DNA from: SIG480 sp045546975
Lineage (GTDB): Bacteria; Bacillota; Clostridia; Oscillospirales; JAAYXM01
Direction: 5' to 3'
Length of the DNA stretch: 64,000 nucleotides
NCBI GenBank assembly: GCA_045546975.1
Contig: JAZQDV010000010.1
Span: 310,001 to 374,000, forward strand
Shown in pieces: positions 24,958-33,953 of the stretch. Each line of letters begins with the position of its first letter. Within the stretch, counting starts at the first letter, position 1. The notes beneath the pieces are model-generated. The model did not search any database. It saw only the letters and a program-made list of their open reading frames with translations, and was not told where the DNA came from. The position numbers were made by a program, and so were the translations under genes.

Positions 24958-27588
24958 TTACTTGCTCTCGGAAATAGCTGCCTGTGCTGCTGCAAGGCGT
25001 GCAATCGGAACGCGGAACGGTGAGCAAGAAACATAGTCGAGACCGATCTTATGGCAGAACTCAACTGATGTCGGGTCGCCACCGTGTTCGCCGCAGATAC
25101 CAAGGTGGAGCTTTGAGTTAACCGGCTTTGCAAGCTTGATAGCTGTTTCCATAAGCTTACCAACACCTGTCTGGTCAAGCTTTGCAAACGGATCGCTCTC
25201 AAAGATCTTTGCATCGTAGTATGCAGAGAGGAACTTGCCTGCGTCGTCACGAGAGAAGCCGTATGTCATCTGAGTGAGGTCGTTTGTGCCGAAGCAGAAG
25301 AAGTCAGCTTCGGAAGCAACTTCGTCAGCAGTAAGTGCTGCACGCGGAATCTCGATCATAGTACCAACTTCGTACTCAAGCTTTGCTCCTGCAGCTGCGA
25401 TTTCAGCATCTGCAACCTCAACAACGAACTTCTTGACGTACTTAAGCTCTTTGTTTTCACCAACGAGCGGAATCATGATTTCGGGCTTTACATCCCAATC
25501 AGGATGCTTCTTCTGAATGTTTATAGCTGCACGGATGACAGCAGCTGTCTGCATCTTTGCAATTTCAGGGTAGGTAACTGCAAGACGGCAGCCACGGTGA
25601 CCCATCATCGGGTTGAACTCGTGGAGAGAAGCGATGATTTCCTTGATTGTATCAACGCTCTTACCCTGTGCCTTTGCAAGAGCTGCGATGTCCTCTTCTT
25701 CAGTAGGTACGAACTCGTGAAGCGGGGGATCGAGGAAGCGGATGCAAACCGGTGTGCCCTCAAGTGCCTCGAAGAGTGCCTCAAAGTCTGCCTGCTGCAT
25801 CGGGAGAATCTTTGCAAGAGCAGCTTCTCTTTCTGCAACGGTCTCAGAGCAAATCATCTCGCGGAATGCTTCGATTCTGCCTGCCTCAAAGAACATGTGC
25901 TCTGTACGGCAAAGACCGATGCCTTCTGCACCAAGCTCACGTGCCTTTTTAGCATCACGCGGAGTATCAGCGTTTGTACGGACCTTGAGCTTCCTGTACT
26001 TGTCAGCCCAAGCCATAATACGTCCGAACTCACCTGCGATAACAGCATCAACTGTCGGTATGATACCGTCGTAGATGTTACCTGTGGAACCGTCGATGGA
26101 GATGGGGTCTCCTTCGTGGAATGTCTTTCCTGCGAGCTCAAACTTCTTGTTTTCTTCATCCATCTTGATATCGCCACAGCCGGATACACAGCAAGTACCC
26201 ATACCGCGAGCAACAACAGCTGCGTGAGATGTCATACCGCCACGTACTGTGAGGATACCCTGAGATGCCTTCATACCTGTAATGTCCTCAGGTGAAGTTT
26301 CAAGACGAACGAGAACAACCTTTTCGCCACGTGCCTTCCAAGCTTCTGCGTCATCAGCAGTAAATACTATCTTACCGCAAGCAGCGCCCGGGGAAGCACC
26401 AAGACCCTTGCCGATAGGTGTAGCAGCCTTAAGTGCCTTAGCGTCAAACTGCGGGTGGAGAAGTGTGTCGAGGTTTCTCGGGTCAATCATAAGAACAGCT
26501 TCCTGTTCTGTCTTCATACCTTCGTCAACGAGGTCACAAGCGATCTTTAGAGCAGCCTGAGCAGTTCTCTTACCGTTACGTGTCTGGAGCATATAGAGCT
26601 TTTCGTTCTCGACGGTGAACTCCATATCCTGCATATCGTGATAATGAGCTTCAAGCTTTGCGCAAACAGCCTTGAATTCGGCGAATGCAGCAGGGAACTT
26701 CTGCTCCATTTCATCAATCTTCATCGGAGTGCGGACGCCGGCAACAACGTCTTCGCCCTGTGCGTTTACGAGGAACTCACCCATGAGCTTCTTCTCACCT
26801 GTAGCAGGGTCACGTGTAAATGCAACACCTGTACCGCACTTGTCGCCCATGTTACCGAATGCCATCATTTGTACGTTGACAGCTGTACCCCAGGAGTAGG
26901 GGATATCGTTGTCACGTCTGTAAACGTTAGCACGGGGGTTGTCCCATGAACGGAAAACAGCCTTTACAGCGCCGAGAAGCTGTTCTGTCGGGTCTGACGG
27001 GAAGTCAACACCGATCTTGGACTTATACTCAGCACGGAACTGGATTGAAAGCTCTTTGAGGTCATCAGCAGTGAGGTCGAGGTCGGATGTAACGCCTTTT
27101 TCTTCCTTCATCTTGTCGATGAGCTGCTCAAAGTACTTTTTGCCGACTTCCATAACAACGTCGGAGTACATCTGGATAAATCTTCTGTAGCAGTCCCAAG
27201 CCCATCTCGGGTTACCGGACTTCTTAGCCATAACCTCAACAACATCTTCGTTAAGACCGAGGTTGAGGATGGTATCCATCATACCGGGCATTGAAGCTCT
27301 TGCGCCGGAACGAACAGAAACGAGAAGCGGGTTCTCGTTATCACCGAATTTCTTACCGCAAATTTCTTCGAGCTTCTTCATGTGCTCTAAAATCTGGCTC
27401 TCGATTTCAGGAGCAATCTTCTCTCCGTCATCGTAGTAGCGTGTGCAAGCTTCCGTAGTGACCGTAAATCCCTGCGGAACGGGCATACCGAGGCTTGTCA
27501 TCTCGGCGAGGTTTGCGCCTTTACCACCGAGGAGATTACGCATTGTGCCGTTACCCTCGGAGAATAAATAAACGTACTTTGTACCCAA
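24958..27588 (-). CDS. ppdK: Pyruvate, phosphate dikinase
   Basis: Interconverts pyruvate, ATP and Pi with PEP, AMP and PPi; in anaerobes it often replaces or complements pyruvate kinase. About 876 residues, the normal length. Domains in order are the N-terminal ATP-grasp nucleotide domain (LLGGKGANLAEM), the swivelling phosphohistidine domain (GGMTSHAAVVARGMG, catalytic His) and the C-terminal PEP/pyruvate TIM barrel (GLCRTEHMFF, GICGEHGGDP with catalytic Cys). I chose a TTG at 27588 (MGTKYVYLFSEG), 9 bases after AAAGGA; an ATG at 27597 directly abuts that site. Single gene with its own promoter and terminator. Confidence 0.97.
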   Translation of the reverse strand: MGTKYVYLFSEGNGTMRNLLGGKGANLAEMTSLGMPVPQGFTVTTEACTRYYDDGEKIAPEIESQILEHMKKLEEICGKKFGDNENPLLVSVRSGARASMPGMMDTILNLGLNEDVVEVMAKKSGNPRWAWDCYRRFIQMYSDVVMEVGKKYFEQLIDKMKEEKGVTSDLDLTADDLKELSIQFRAEYKSKIGVDFPSDPTEQLLGAVKAVFRSWDNPRANVYRRDNDIPYSWGTAVNVQMMAFGNMGDKCGTGVAFTRDPATGEKKLMGEFLVNAQGEDVVAGVRTPMKIDEMEQKFPAAFAEFKAVCAKLEAHYHDMQDMEFTVENEKLYMLQTRNGKRTAQAALKIACDLVDEGMKTEQEAVLMIDPRNLDTLLHPQFDAKALKAATPIGKGLGASPGAACGKIVFTADDAEAWKARGEKVVLVRLETSPEDITGMKASQGILTVRGGMTSHAAVVARGMGTCCVSGCGDIKMDEENKKFELAGKTFHEGDPISIDGSTGNIYDGIIPTVDAVIAGEFGRIMAWADKYRKLKVRTNADTPRDAKKARELGAEGIGLCRTEHMFFEAGRIEAFREMICSETVAEREAALAKILPMQQADFEALFEALEGTPVCIRFLDPPLHEFVPTEEEDIAALAKAQGKSVDTIKEIIASLHEFNPMMGHRGCRLAVTYPEIAKMQTAAVIRAAINIQKKHPDWDVKPEIMIPLVGENKELKYVKKFVVEVADAEIAAAGAKLEYEVGTMIEIPRAALTADEVASEADFFCFGTNDLTQMTYGFSRDDAGKFLSAYYDAKIFESDPFAKLDQTGVGKLMETAIKLAKPVNSKLHLGICGEHGGDPTSVEFCHKIGLDYVSCSPFRVPIARLAAAQAAISESK

Positions 27589-27617
27589 ATTTATCATTCC
27601 TTTCTTCAATTTATACT

Positions 27618-27646
27618 AGTATAACATAAATTGAAAGAAATTTCCA
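27618..27646 (-). promoter_or_regulatory. Sigma-A promoter of ppdK
   Basis: On the minus strand TGGAAA (27646-27641), 17 bases, TATACT (27623-27618), preceded by TGT (extended -10). Confidence 0.65.
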
Positions 27647-27653
27647 CAAAAAA

Positions 27654-27686
27654 AATATTGCTCGTTTGAAAAAAACGAGCAATATT
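27654..27686 (-). terminator. Terminator of the D-Ala-D-Ala carboxypeptidase gene
   Basis: A perfect 14-bp stem (27654-27667 with 27673-27686, core ATATTGCTCGTTT) and a long T tract on the minus strand just beyond the stop codon. Confidence 0.88.
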
Positions 27687-27688
27687 TT

Positions 27689-28816
27689 TTATCTGATAAA
27701 AAGAGCGGAAAGAAAAGCGTTAAAAATATCACCAAAACCAAGGCGATTTACATCGTTTTTGCAAATTATGGGAACTTCACAGAGGAAAACGTCTTCTGAA
27801 AAAATTTTTATATTTCCTACAATTTCACCTTTTTTGAGGGGTGCTTTTACCTCGTTTGGGAGATTTATTTCTTTTTTTATTGAAGAAACCTTAGATTTTT
27901 CAACAAGTGTTGAGGGGGTCGCGCCAAACTCCAACCCAACAGTTTCTTCTTTGCCAAACAGCACGGGAAGTTCTGGGGTTTCAAGCTCTTCAGCAATACT
28001 CAAAAGAGCAAAATTTGCAAACCCATAATCTAAAAGCTTTGAAGCATCTGCAAATCTTTCTTTTGCTGTTGGCGCGCCCATAATGGTAGCAATAAGCTCC
28101 ATTCCGTCACGCTCTGCGGTAGCAGAAAGGCAAAACTTTGCAACCGAGGTTGAACCTGTTTTGAGCCCTGTAATTCCTCGATATGTACGTATAAGCTTAT
28201 TGGTGTTTGAAAGCATAAACTTACCGTCGCGTATAGAGTCCATCCATATCGTTGTATATTTTTTTATCTCGCTGTGTTTTATAAGTTCACGTGACATAAG
28301 CGCAATATCATATGCCGTCGTGAGGTGACCTTCAACATCAAGACCTGTGCAGTTTTTGAAGGTTGTGTTTTCCATACCGAGTTCTTTTGCTTTTTCGTTC
28401 ATAAGAGATACGAAACCTTCTTCGCTTCCCGCTATGTGTTCTGCCAGGGCAACTGCACTGTCATTTCCTGATGAGATTACAGTTGACTTGAGAAGGTCAA
28501 GAACGCTGATCGTTTCACCGGGAGACAAAAACACCTGTGATCCTCCCATACCGGCTGCGTGTTCGCTTACAGAAACCGTATCTTCTAATGAGATCTTTCC
28601 GTTGTCAAGAGCTTCCATAACAAGAAGAAGTGTCATTACCTTTGTTACGCTTGCGGGAGGACGTTTAGTATGAGCATCCTTTTCGCATATAAGCTTTCCT
28701 GTGTCACGCTCCATAAGGACATAAGAAGGTGCTACTGTTTCAGGTGCTGCAGGAACTGCAAAAACAGCAGAAGTTAAAGAAAGTACAACTAATACAGAAC
28801 TAATAAACCGTTTCAA
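27689..28816 (-). CDS. dacF: D-alanyl-D-alanine carboxypeptidase, DacF type
   Basis: Low-molecular-weight penicillin-binding protein (peptidase S11) that trims the terminal D-Ala from peptidoglycan stem peptides. It has an N-terminal signal peptide, catalytic SxxK in ASVTK, SxN in SSGND and KTG in GLKTGS, then a C-terminal beta domain. The C-terminus is hydrophobic (FNAFLSALFIR) as in membrane-bound DacF/DacB. At 375 residues it is of normal length. The TTG at 28816 follows GGAGGT at 7 bases. Whether it is vegetative or sporulation-specific cannot be settled; a weak sigma-E-like site lies upstream. Confidence 0.93.
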   Translation of the reverse strand: MKRFISSVLVVLSLTSAVFAVPAAPETVAPSYVLMERDTGKLICEKDAHTKRPPASVTKVMTLLLVMEALDNGKISLEDTVSVSEHAAGMGGSQVFLSPGETISVLDLLKSTVISSGNDSAVALAEHIAGSEEGFVSLMNEKAKELGMENTTFKNCTGLDVEGHLTTAYDIALMSRELIKHSEIKKYTTIWMDSIRDGKFMLSNTNKLIRTYRGITGLKTGSTSVAKFCLSATAERDGMELIATIMGAPTAKERFADASKLLDYGFANFALLSIAEELETPELPVLFGKEETVGLEFGATPSTLVEKSKVSSIKKEINLPNEVKAPLKKGEIVGNIKIFSEDVFLCEVPIICKNDVNRLGFGDIFNAFLSALFIR

Positions 28817-28839
28817 AATACATACCTCCAATCAACTAA

Positions 28840-28867
28840 ATAATATGATAGAAAACGAGATATATGC
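28840..28867 (-). promoter_or_regulatory. Possible sigma-E-like promoter of dacF
   Basis: On the minus strand GCATATA (28867-28861), 13 bases, CATATTAT (28847-28840). It matches six of seven and about six of eight sigma-E positions. The match is clearly weaker than that at spoIVA. Confidence 0.35.
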
Positions 28868-28870
28868 ATA

Positions 28871-28900
28871 TTCACTTTTTGAATTGCCAGGTCATATTAT
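28871..28900 (+). promoter_or_regulatory. Possible promoter of the DUF3343-desulfurase operon
   Basis: TTCACT at 28871-28876, 18 bases, TATTAT at 28895-28900. It is a modest match, but the only candidate before the operon. Confidence 0.4.
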
Positions 28901-28922
28901 GGTGTGAAAGGAGATAAGAAAA

Positions 28923-29177
28923 ATGAACGAGATATATCTGACTGTGCATTCGCTCACAAACGCGCAAAAAATGAAAAAAATTATTACAAATAGCAGAATT
29001 AATGCAAAAATTGTACGTCCCGAACTCTCGCTTTCCGAAAAAGGATGTGCATATGCAATCTTGATTTCCGAGAAGGTCTTCGCCGAAACAATTGAAATCC
29101 TTGAAAGACATAGGAGTATGCCGATTCGTGCATTTCTTAAAAACGAATACGGAGAGGTGCGGGAAATAAACCTATGA
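28923..29177 (+). CDS. DUF3343 protein, putative Se/S carrier-like
   Basis: Short 84-residue protein of the DUF3343 family, whose members accompany cysteine desulfurase or selenium-related genes and are suggested to carry sulfur or selenium. A cysteine in EKGCAYAI is the possible carrier residue. GAAAGGAGATAAG precedes the ATG. The stop overlaps the start of the desulfurase gene (ATGA), so the pair is translationally coupled, which supports a joint function. Confidence 0.82.
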   Translation: MNEIYLTVHSLTNAQKMKKIITNSRINAKIVRPELSLSEKGCAYAILISEKVFAETIEILERHRSMPIRAFLKNEYGEVREINL

Positions 29178-30313
29178 TCTATCTTGATAATGCCGCTACA
29201 ACACTAAAGAAGCCAAAAGCTGTAAAAAGGGCAATGATGAAGGCTTTTGACCTTGCAAGTAATGCGGGAAGAGGCGGATATGACGGTGCAAATATTGCCG
29301 GAGAATATATTTTTACCGCGCGAGAAAAAGCAGCGGAACTTTTTGGCGTAGAGGATTGTTCAAATGTCATTTTTTCGTATAACGCAACGCACGCACTGAA
29401 CATGGCAATAAAGGGAATTGCAAGAAAAAACACACACTGCGTTGTCTCAGGATATGAGCACAACTCCGTAACACGCCCTGTGACCGCTCTTGCAAAGGAC
29501 GGTGTGACATACTCGGTTGCAAGAGGAAAGCTCTTTTGCCCCCAGGAAATAATTGAAAATTTCGAGGCCTCAATAGAGAAAAAAACCGGTTTTGCTGTAT
29601 GCACACATGTATCTAACGCTTTCGGGTATATTTTGCCTGTTTTTGAAATAGACGAGCTGTGTTTCAAACACGGAATCCCGCTTATTATAGATGCATCACA
29701 GTCTGCGGGGAACATCGATATAAAAATGAACCGATTGAAAGCGACTGTTTGTATCTGCGCTCCCGGTCATAAGGGACTTTACGGACCTCAGGGAACAGGT
29801 GTTCTCATCTGTCGTGACGGAAGGGAACTTGCAACGATAATTGAGGGCGGAACGGGAAGTATGTCAAATGAAACGGAACAACCAAATGAACTTCCCGATA
29901 AACTTGAAAGCGGAACGATGAATGTTCCTGCTATTGCGGGGATTTCTGAAGGAATATCATACGTATTGAAGAGAAAGCCGGAAAATATTTTTGAACACGA
30001 ACAGATGATTATCGAATATCTTGTATCAGAACTCAGGAAAATGCAGGGAATAAAGCTCTTCGTTTCAGAGGAAAAGAGTTTGCAAAGCGGTGTACTGTCA
30101 TTCAGTGTGGACGGGGTATCACCTGAGCGGATTTCCGAACTTTTGAATTCTCGGAAAATCGCAGTGCGAAGCGGAAAACACTGTGCTGCGCTTGCTCACG
30201 AAACGGTCGGGACGGAACTCGGTACGGTACGTGTAAGTGTGAGTGACTTTACATTAAAAAATGAAGTGGAATTTTTTATTAAAGCTATGTTTGACATTGT
30301 CAAGAAAATTTAA
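29174..30313 (+). CDS. Cysteine desulfurase-family aminotransferase class V
   Basis: PLP enzyme of the NifS/Csd fold, 379 residues. It begins MIYLDNAATT, has PLP-lysine motif APGHKGLYGPQG and active-site cysteine in RSGKHCAALAHE near the C-terminus. The sequence style (SNAGRGGYDGAN, GGTGSMSNETEQP) fits the class often annotated as cysteine desulfurase family protein (TIGR01977) rather than housekeeping IscS. It would release sulfur from cysteine or selenium from selenocysteine. It overlaps the DUF3343 gene by 4 bp; the next gene, cdaA, begins 101 bp later. Confidence 0.9.
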   Translation: MIYLDNAATTLKKPKAVKRAMMKAFDLASNAGRGGYDGANIAGEYIFTAREKAAELFGVEDCSNVIFSYNATHALNMAIKGIARKNTHCVVSGYEHNSVTRPVTALAKDGVTYSVARGKLFCPQEIIENFEASIEKKTGFAVCTHVSNAFGYILPVFEIDELCFKHGIPLIIDASQSAGNIDIKMNRLKATVCICAPGHKGLYGPQGTGVLICRDGRELATIIEGGTGSMSNETEQPNELPDKLESGTMNVPAIAGISEGISYVLKRKPENIFEHEQMIIEYLVSELRKMQGIKLFVSEEKSLQSGVLSFSVDGVSPERISELLNSRKIAVRSGKHCAALAHETVGTELGTVRVSVSDFTLKNEVEFFIKAMFDIVKKI

Positions 30314-30414
30314 CGAAATTTTTCTCTTAAAATCTGTAAAAAACACTTTTCAAAACGTGTCTTCTTATGTTATTATATAATAGTACAAAAGTCGAAGGGT
30401 GGAGAGGTTCAACC

Positions 30415-31275
30415 ATGAATTTTTTGAATGAAGCAGTAAGATACTTCAAAATGTTTGGCATTGGTGATGCTGTAGACATTTTGATAGTTGCGTATATCAT
30501 CTATAAATTAATAACCTTTTCACGTCGCACAAATGCAGGACAAGTTTTCAAAGGAATTGCAGTTTTGCTGATTGTTGCGTGGGTCTCAAAGTTCTTAAGG
30601 CTTAATCTTTTAAGCTTCCTTTTGACTAAAACCCTTGAGATTGGTTTACTTGCGCTGGTTGTTTTGTTTCAGCCCGAACTACGTAAAGCGTTTGAGAAAA
30701 TGGGAAGCAAGGGGTTTTCACAATTCTATTCGGACCGCGGAACTTCTCCTACTGAACTTGAAAATGCTATAATTCAGACTGTTGAAGCCTGCAAGAGTCT
30801 TTCGTGGTCGAGGACCGGAGCACTTATTGTTTTTGAACGTGAAATTCTTCTCTCCAATATTGCAAAGACAGGAACAGCGATTGATGCCAAAGTAAACGCG
30901 GAACTTCTGAAAAATGTATTTTTTCCGAATTCGCCGCTTCATGACGGTGCTTTGATTATACAGAAAGGCAGAATAGCAGCTGCGGGATGTATGCTTCCGC
31001 TTTCCGGAAATGCAAATATAAGCAAGCAACTCGGAATGCGCCACAGGGCCGGCGTCGGTATGAGCGAAAACTCCGATTCCGTAGTGGTTGTTGTTTCCGA
31101 AGAAACAGGTTCAGTTTCTGTAGCGATCGGAGGAATGCTCAAACGCCACCTTGCTCCGGAAACACTCGAGAAGCTTTTGCGGAATGAATTAATGCCCAAG
31201 ACAGATGAAGTAAAAAAAGAAAACGTCATTTTCAGTTTCCTTTTCAGAAAAAAAGAAACTGAAAAGAAAGATTAA
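30415..31275 (+). CDS. cdaA: Diadenylate cyclase CdaA
   Basis: Membrane-bound cyclase that makes the second messenger c-di-AMP from two ATP, controlling potassium and osmolyte uptake and wall homeostasis. Three N-terminal membrane segments (about residues 15-85) precede the DAC domain, with HDGALII (metal/ATP binding), LGMRHRAGVG and ENSDSVVVVVSEETG. The ATG at 30415 follows GGTGGAGAGG and gives 286 residues; an in-frame ATG at 30367 lacks a ribosome site. A TATAAT at 30376 has no clear -35. It is followed 18 bp later by its regulator gene, the standard pair. Confidence 0.96.
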   Translation: MNFLNEAVRYFKMFGIGDAVDILIVAYIIYKLITFSRRTNAGQVFKGIAVLLIVAWVSKFLRLNLLSFLLTKTLEIGLLALVVLFQPELRKAFEKMGSKGFSQFYSDRGTSPTELENAIIQTVEACKSLSWSRTGALIVFEREILLSNIAKTGTAIDAKVNAELLKNVFFPNSPLHDGALIIQKGRIAAAGCMLPLSGNANISKQLGMRHRAGVGMSENSDSVVVVVSEETGSVSVAIGGMLKRHLAPETLEKLLRNELMPKTDEVKKENVIFSFLFRKKETEKKD

Positions 31276-31293
31276 AGAAAGGAAGTCGCGGAA

Positions 31294-32526
31294 ATGACAT
31301 GGTTAAAAAAGCATGATGTATTTACAAAAGCGATTGCTTTTCTTGTAGCTTTAGGTCTTTGGTTTGTTGTTGTAAACGTCGATGATATTGACGAAACTCA
31401 CACCTTTAAGTCTATTGAACCTGTTTTTCAGGGTAAGGACGAGCTTAGTGCTTCGAAAAATTTACTTATAGTCGGTAAGTATACGGTCGACATTGAACTG
31501 TCGGGTAAAAGAGGCGACTTGCTCGCTCTGAATCAGGATGAAATCAAGGTTGCGGTTGATGTTTCCAAAATTACCGGAGCAGGAACGTATTCGCTTCCGT
31601 ATACAGTAACACTCCCGTCCGATACTTTTACGCTCAGGAACAAAAAACCGAGCACACTTTCAGTAAAAATCGATAAAGAAGATATAGATGTTGTACCCGT
31701 AAAGGTTATGACTGACGGAATCACTGCTGACGGTTACACAGTAGATGCTGCAAAGGTAAATATTCATCCGACGGAATTGAAGATTACAGGACTTCAGGAG
31801 GAAATTGAAAAGATTTCCTATGCGCAAGCAGAGCTTGAGGCTAAAAACATAAAAACAACACTTACTGAAAAAGTTCCTTACAGCTTCTATGATAAAGAGG
31901 GAAATTTACTTAAATCGGTATCTTCAATCAGTGCGGATTATTCTTCTATAGACGTTATTGTTCCTGTTTTGAAGATTAAAGATCTTCCGCTGACGCTTGA
32001 AGTGGCGGAGGGCGACGATTTTACGGAATATGTTAAGTATACCTTCAACCCGAAGACTGTAAAGGTGGCGGGTGAGGAGGGCATCATTGATGCCATGACA
32101 AGCCTTGTCGTCGGGCAGGTCAGTATTTCAGATGCTTCGGGAGAAACGGAAAGGACGTTTGAACTCACGCTTCCGGACGGAGTTATCAATATGAGCAATA
32201 CAAATGAAGCGACGGCTAAAATTAAGCTTGACGGACTTACAACAAAAACCGTAAAAGCAACTCTTATTGAGCTTTCGAACATAAATACGCTTCCGGACGG
32301 TTACAGAATAAAACCTGTTACAACGAGCCTTGATGTAAGTATAGTAGGAAAGGCAGAAGACTTAAAAGACATAGATAGTACAAATGTTCGTGTTATAGTT
32401 GATTTGAAGTCAACCGTCTTAAGCAGAGGAACGCATCCGGTAAAAGCAACGGTAGTAATTGAAAATAAAAAGGATGTAAAGGTTGTAAATTCTGACAGCT
32501 ATTTTATTCAGGTAAATGTTCAATAA
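31294..32526 (+). CDS. cdaR: YbbR-domain protein CdaR, regulator of CdaA
   Basis: Extracytoplasmic regulator of c-di-AMP synthesis. It has one N-terminal membrane anchor (ATAFLVALGLWFVVVN-like segment, residues 11-29), then about four YbbR repeats of beta structure (for example DVSKITGAGTYSLPYTV, GDGITADGYTV-type and LDVSIVGKAEDLKDID at the end). Its 410 residues fit the family. It follows cdaA in the conserved cdaA-cdaR order; glmM, often third, is absent here and yicC follows instead. Confidence 0.93.
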   Translation: MTWLKKHDVFTKAIAFLVALGLWFVVVNVDDIDETHTFKSIEPVFQGKDELSASKNLLIVGKYTVDIELSGKRGDLLALNQDEIKVAVDVSKITGAGTYSLPYTVTLPSDTFTLRNKKPSTLSVKIDKEDIDVVPVKVMTDGITADGYTVDAAKVNIHPTELKITGLQEEIEKISYAQAELEAKNIKTTLTEKVPYSFYDKEGNLLKSVSSISADYSSIDVIVPVLKIKDLPLTLEVAEGDDFTEYVKYTFNPKTVKVAGEEGIIDAMTSLVVGQVSISDASGETERTFELTLPDGVINMSNTNEATAKIKLDGLTTKTVKATLIELSNINTLPDGYRIKPVTTSLDVSIVGKAEDLKDIDSTNVRVIVDLKSTVLSRGTHPVKATVVIENKKDVKVVNSDSYFIQVNVQ

Positions 32527-32549
32527 TTAAGGAAGCAGAGGAAAAAACT

Positions 32550-33428
32550 ATGATAAAAAGTATGACGGGGTACGGACGTGCGTTTGATACCTTGAATATG
32601 CGCGGCATTACAGTTGAAGTAAGAAGCGTTAATCACAGGTTCCTTGACGCTACCGTAAAAGCGCCGAGAGCATACGCCTTTCTTGACGATGCAATAAAAG
32701 CTACATTATCCCAGTTTGTTGCGCGCGGAAAAACAGATGTTTTCATAACGATCGATAACACTGAGGCAGAGAAGGTAAACGTAAAAATAAATGAAGCTTT
32801 GCTTTCGGGATATATTGAGGCATACAAGAAACTTAATGCTGAGTTTAACCTTCCGGGTACAATGTCCGCATCCGAAGCTATGAGAATCCCGGACGTTCTC
32901 TCTATTGAGAAGGAAGAAGCTGATGCCGACGAGCTTTCTGCGGATGTTCTCGCAGTTCTCACCGAGGCGCTCAAGTCACATTCGGAAATGAGGGTGAAAG
33001 AAGGCTCTCGTCTTGCAGATGACATCCTTTCAAGACTTTCGTATATCGAGATGCTTGTCACAAAGGTTGAGGGAAAATCACCGAAGTGTGTTGAAGAATA
33101 TAGGGAAAAGCTTGAGACAAGAATGAAAGAGGTTCTTGAGTCTGCGATGATTGACCAGCAGAGAATTCTTACCGAAGCCGCGATTTTCGCAGATAAGATA
33201 GCAGTTGATGAGGAAACGGTACGTCTTCGCAGTCACATTGCACAATTCAGAGAAATGATAGCTAATGGTGGCCCGATAGGAAGAAAACTTGATTTTCTTG
33301 TTCAGGAATTAAACCGCGAGGTCAACACAATTGGATCCAAGGCAAATGATCTTGAGATAACATCAACCGTTGTTGATATAAAAGCGGAAATCGAAAAGAT
33401 AAGAGAACAGGTCCAGAATATTGAGTAA
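32550..33428 (+). CDS. yicC: YicC/YloC-family endoribonuclease
   Basis: 292-residue stress-associated protein, the YicC family now described as endoribonucleases. The N-terminus MIKSMTGYGRA and the segment EVRSVNHRFLD are diagnostic, as is the C-terminal KLDFLVQELNREVNTIGSKAND. AAGGAAGCAGAGG lies upstream of the ATG. Next comes remA after 13 bp, the normal Firmicutes order. Confidence 0.95.
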   Translation: MIKSMTGYGRAFDTLNMRGITVEVRSVNHRFLDATVKAPRAYAFLDDAIKATLSQFVARGKTDVFITIDNTEAEKVNVKINEALLSGYIEAYKKLNAEFNLPGTMSASEAMRIPDVLSIEKEEADADELSADVLAVLTEALKSHSEMRVKEGSRLADDILSRLSYIEMLVTKVEGKSPKCVEEYREKLETRMKEVLESAMIDQQRILTEAAIFADKIAVDEETVRLRSHIAQFREMIANGGPIGRKLDFLVQELNREVNTIGSKANDLEITSTVVDIKAEIEKIREQVQNIE

Positions 33429-33441
33429 GAGGGTGTAGGAA

Positions 33442-33717
33442 TTGAAACTTATAAACATAGGTTTTGGTAATATGTTGTCAACAAGTCGCATAATTACGGT
33501 AGTAAGCCCGGATTCGGCGCCGATTAAAAGACTTGTCCAGGAGGCAAAAGAGCGGGGAATGCTCATCGATGCATCTTACGGACGAAGAACGCGTGCAGTT
33601 ATAATTATGGACAGTGACCACGTAATTCTTTCAGCAATTCTACCTGTTTCGATTGCAAGCCGTGTAAACGGAAAAGATGCACTTGAAACACAGGATGAAA
33701 ATACAAACGAAAAGTAA
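33442..33717 (+). CDS. remA: Extracellular matrix regulator RemA (DUF370)
   Basis: DNA-binding regulator of the RemA/DUF370 family, which controls matrix and osmoprotection genes in Bacillus. The core KLINIGFGNMLSTSRIITVVSPDSAPIKR matches the family closely. It is 91 residues from a TTG at 33442; the usual start residue pattern (KLINIGFGN) supports that position although the ribosome site is not ideal. The gmk gene that usually follows is missing, and rpoZ comes next after 16 bp. Confidence 0.93.
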   Translation: MKLINIGFGNMLSTSRIITVVSPDSAPIKRLVQEAKERGMLIDASYGRRTRAVIIMDSDHVILSAILPVSIASRVNGKDALETQDENTNEK

Positions 33718-33733
33718 ATTGGAGGAAACTATT

Positions 33734-33934
33734 ATGATGTTATATCCAGCAATGAATGAGCTTCTTAAGAAGGTTAAAGGAAGATACTTGCTCGTTAACC
33801 TTACAGCTCGTCGCGCAAGAGAAATTGCAGAATATGCAGAAGAAAACGGTGTTGAGCTTTCGAAGAAAGCGGTTAGTCTTGCTGTTGATGAAGTAGCAGA
33901 AGGTAAGCTTGGAGCAATAACAGAAGAAAACTAG
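33734..33934 (+). CDS. rpoZ: RNA polymerase omega subunit
   Basis: Small subunit that aids RNA polymerase assembly. It is 66 residues, starting MMLYPAMNELLKKVKGRYLLVNLTARRAREIA, where the ARRAREI helix is the family signature. GGAGGAAACTATT stands directly before the ATG at 33734. The same frame is open further upstream but overlaps remA. It ends 19 bp before priA. Confidence 0.93.
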   Translation: MMLYPAMNELLKKVKGRYLLVNLTARRAREIAEYAEENGVELSKKAVSLAVDEVAEGKLGAITEEN

Positions 33935-33953
33935 TTTTTCGGGGGAAACCGTT

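Noticed and set aside
25504..26295. Long plus-strand open frame opposite ppdK (about 263 codons)
   Set aside because: It is a mirror of the GC-biased third positions of ppdK, has a cysteine- and serine-heavy composition and no ribosome binding site.
30360..30414. TATAAT at 30376-30381 as a defined cdaA promoter
   Set aside because: The -10 is perfect but no acceptable -35 or extended -10 was found; noted only in the cdaA entry.
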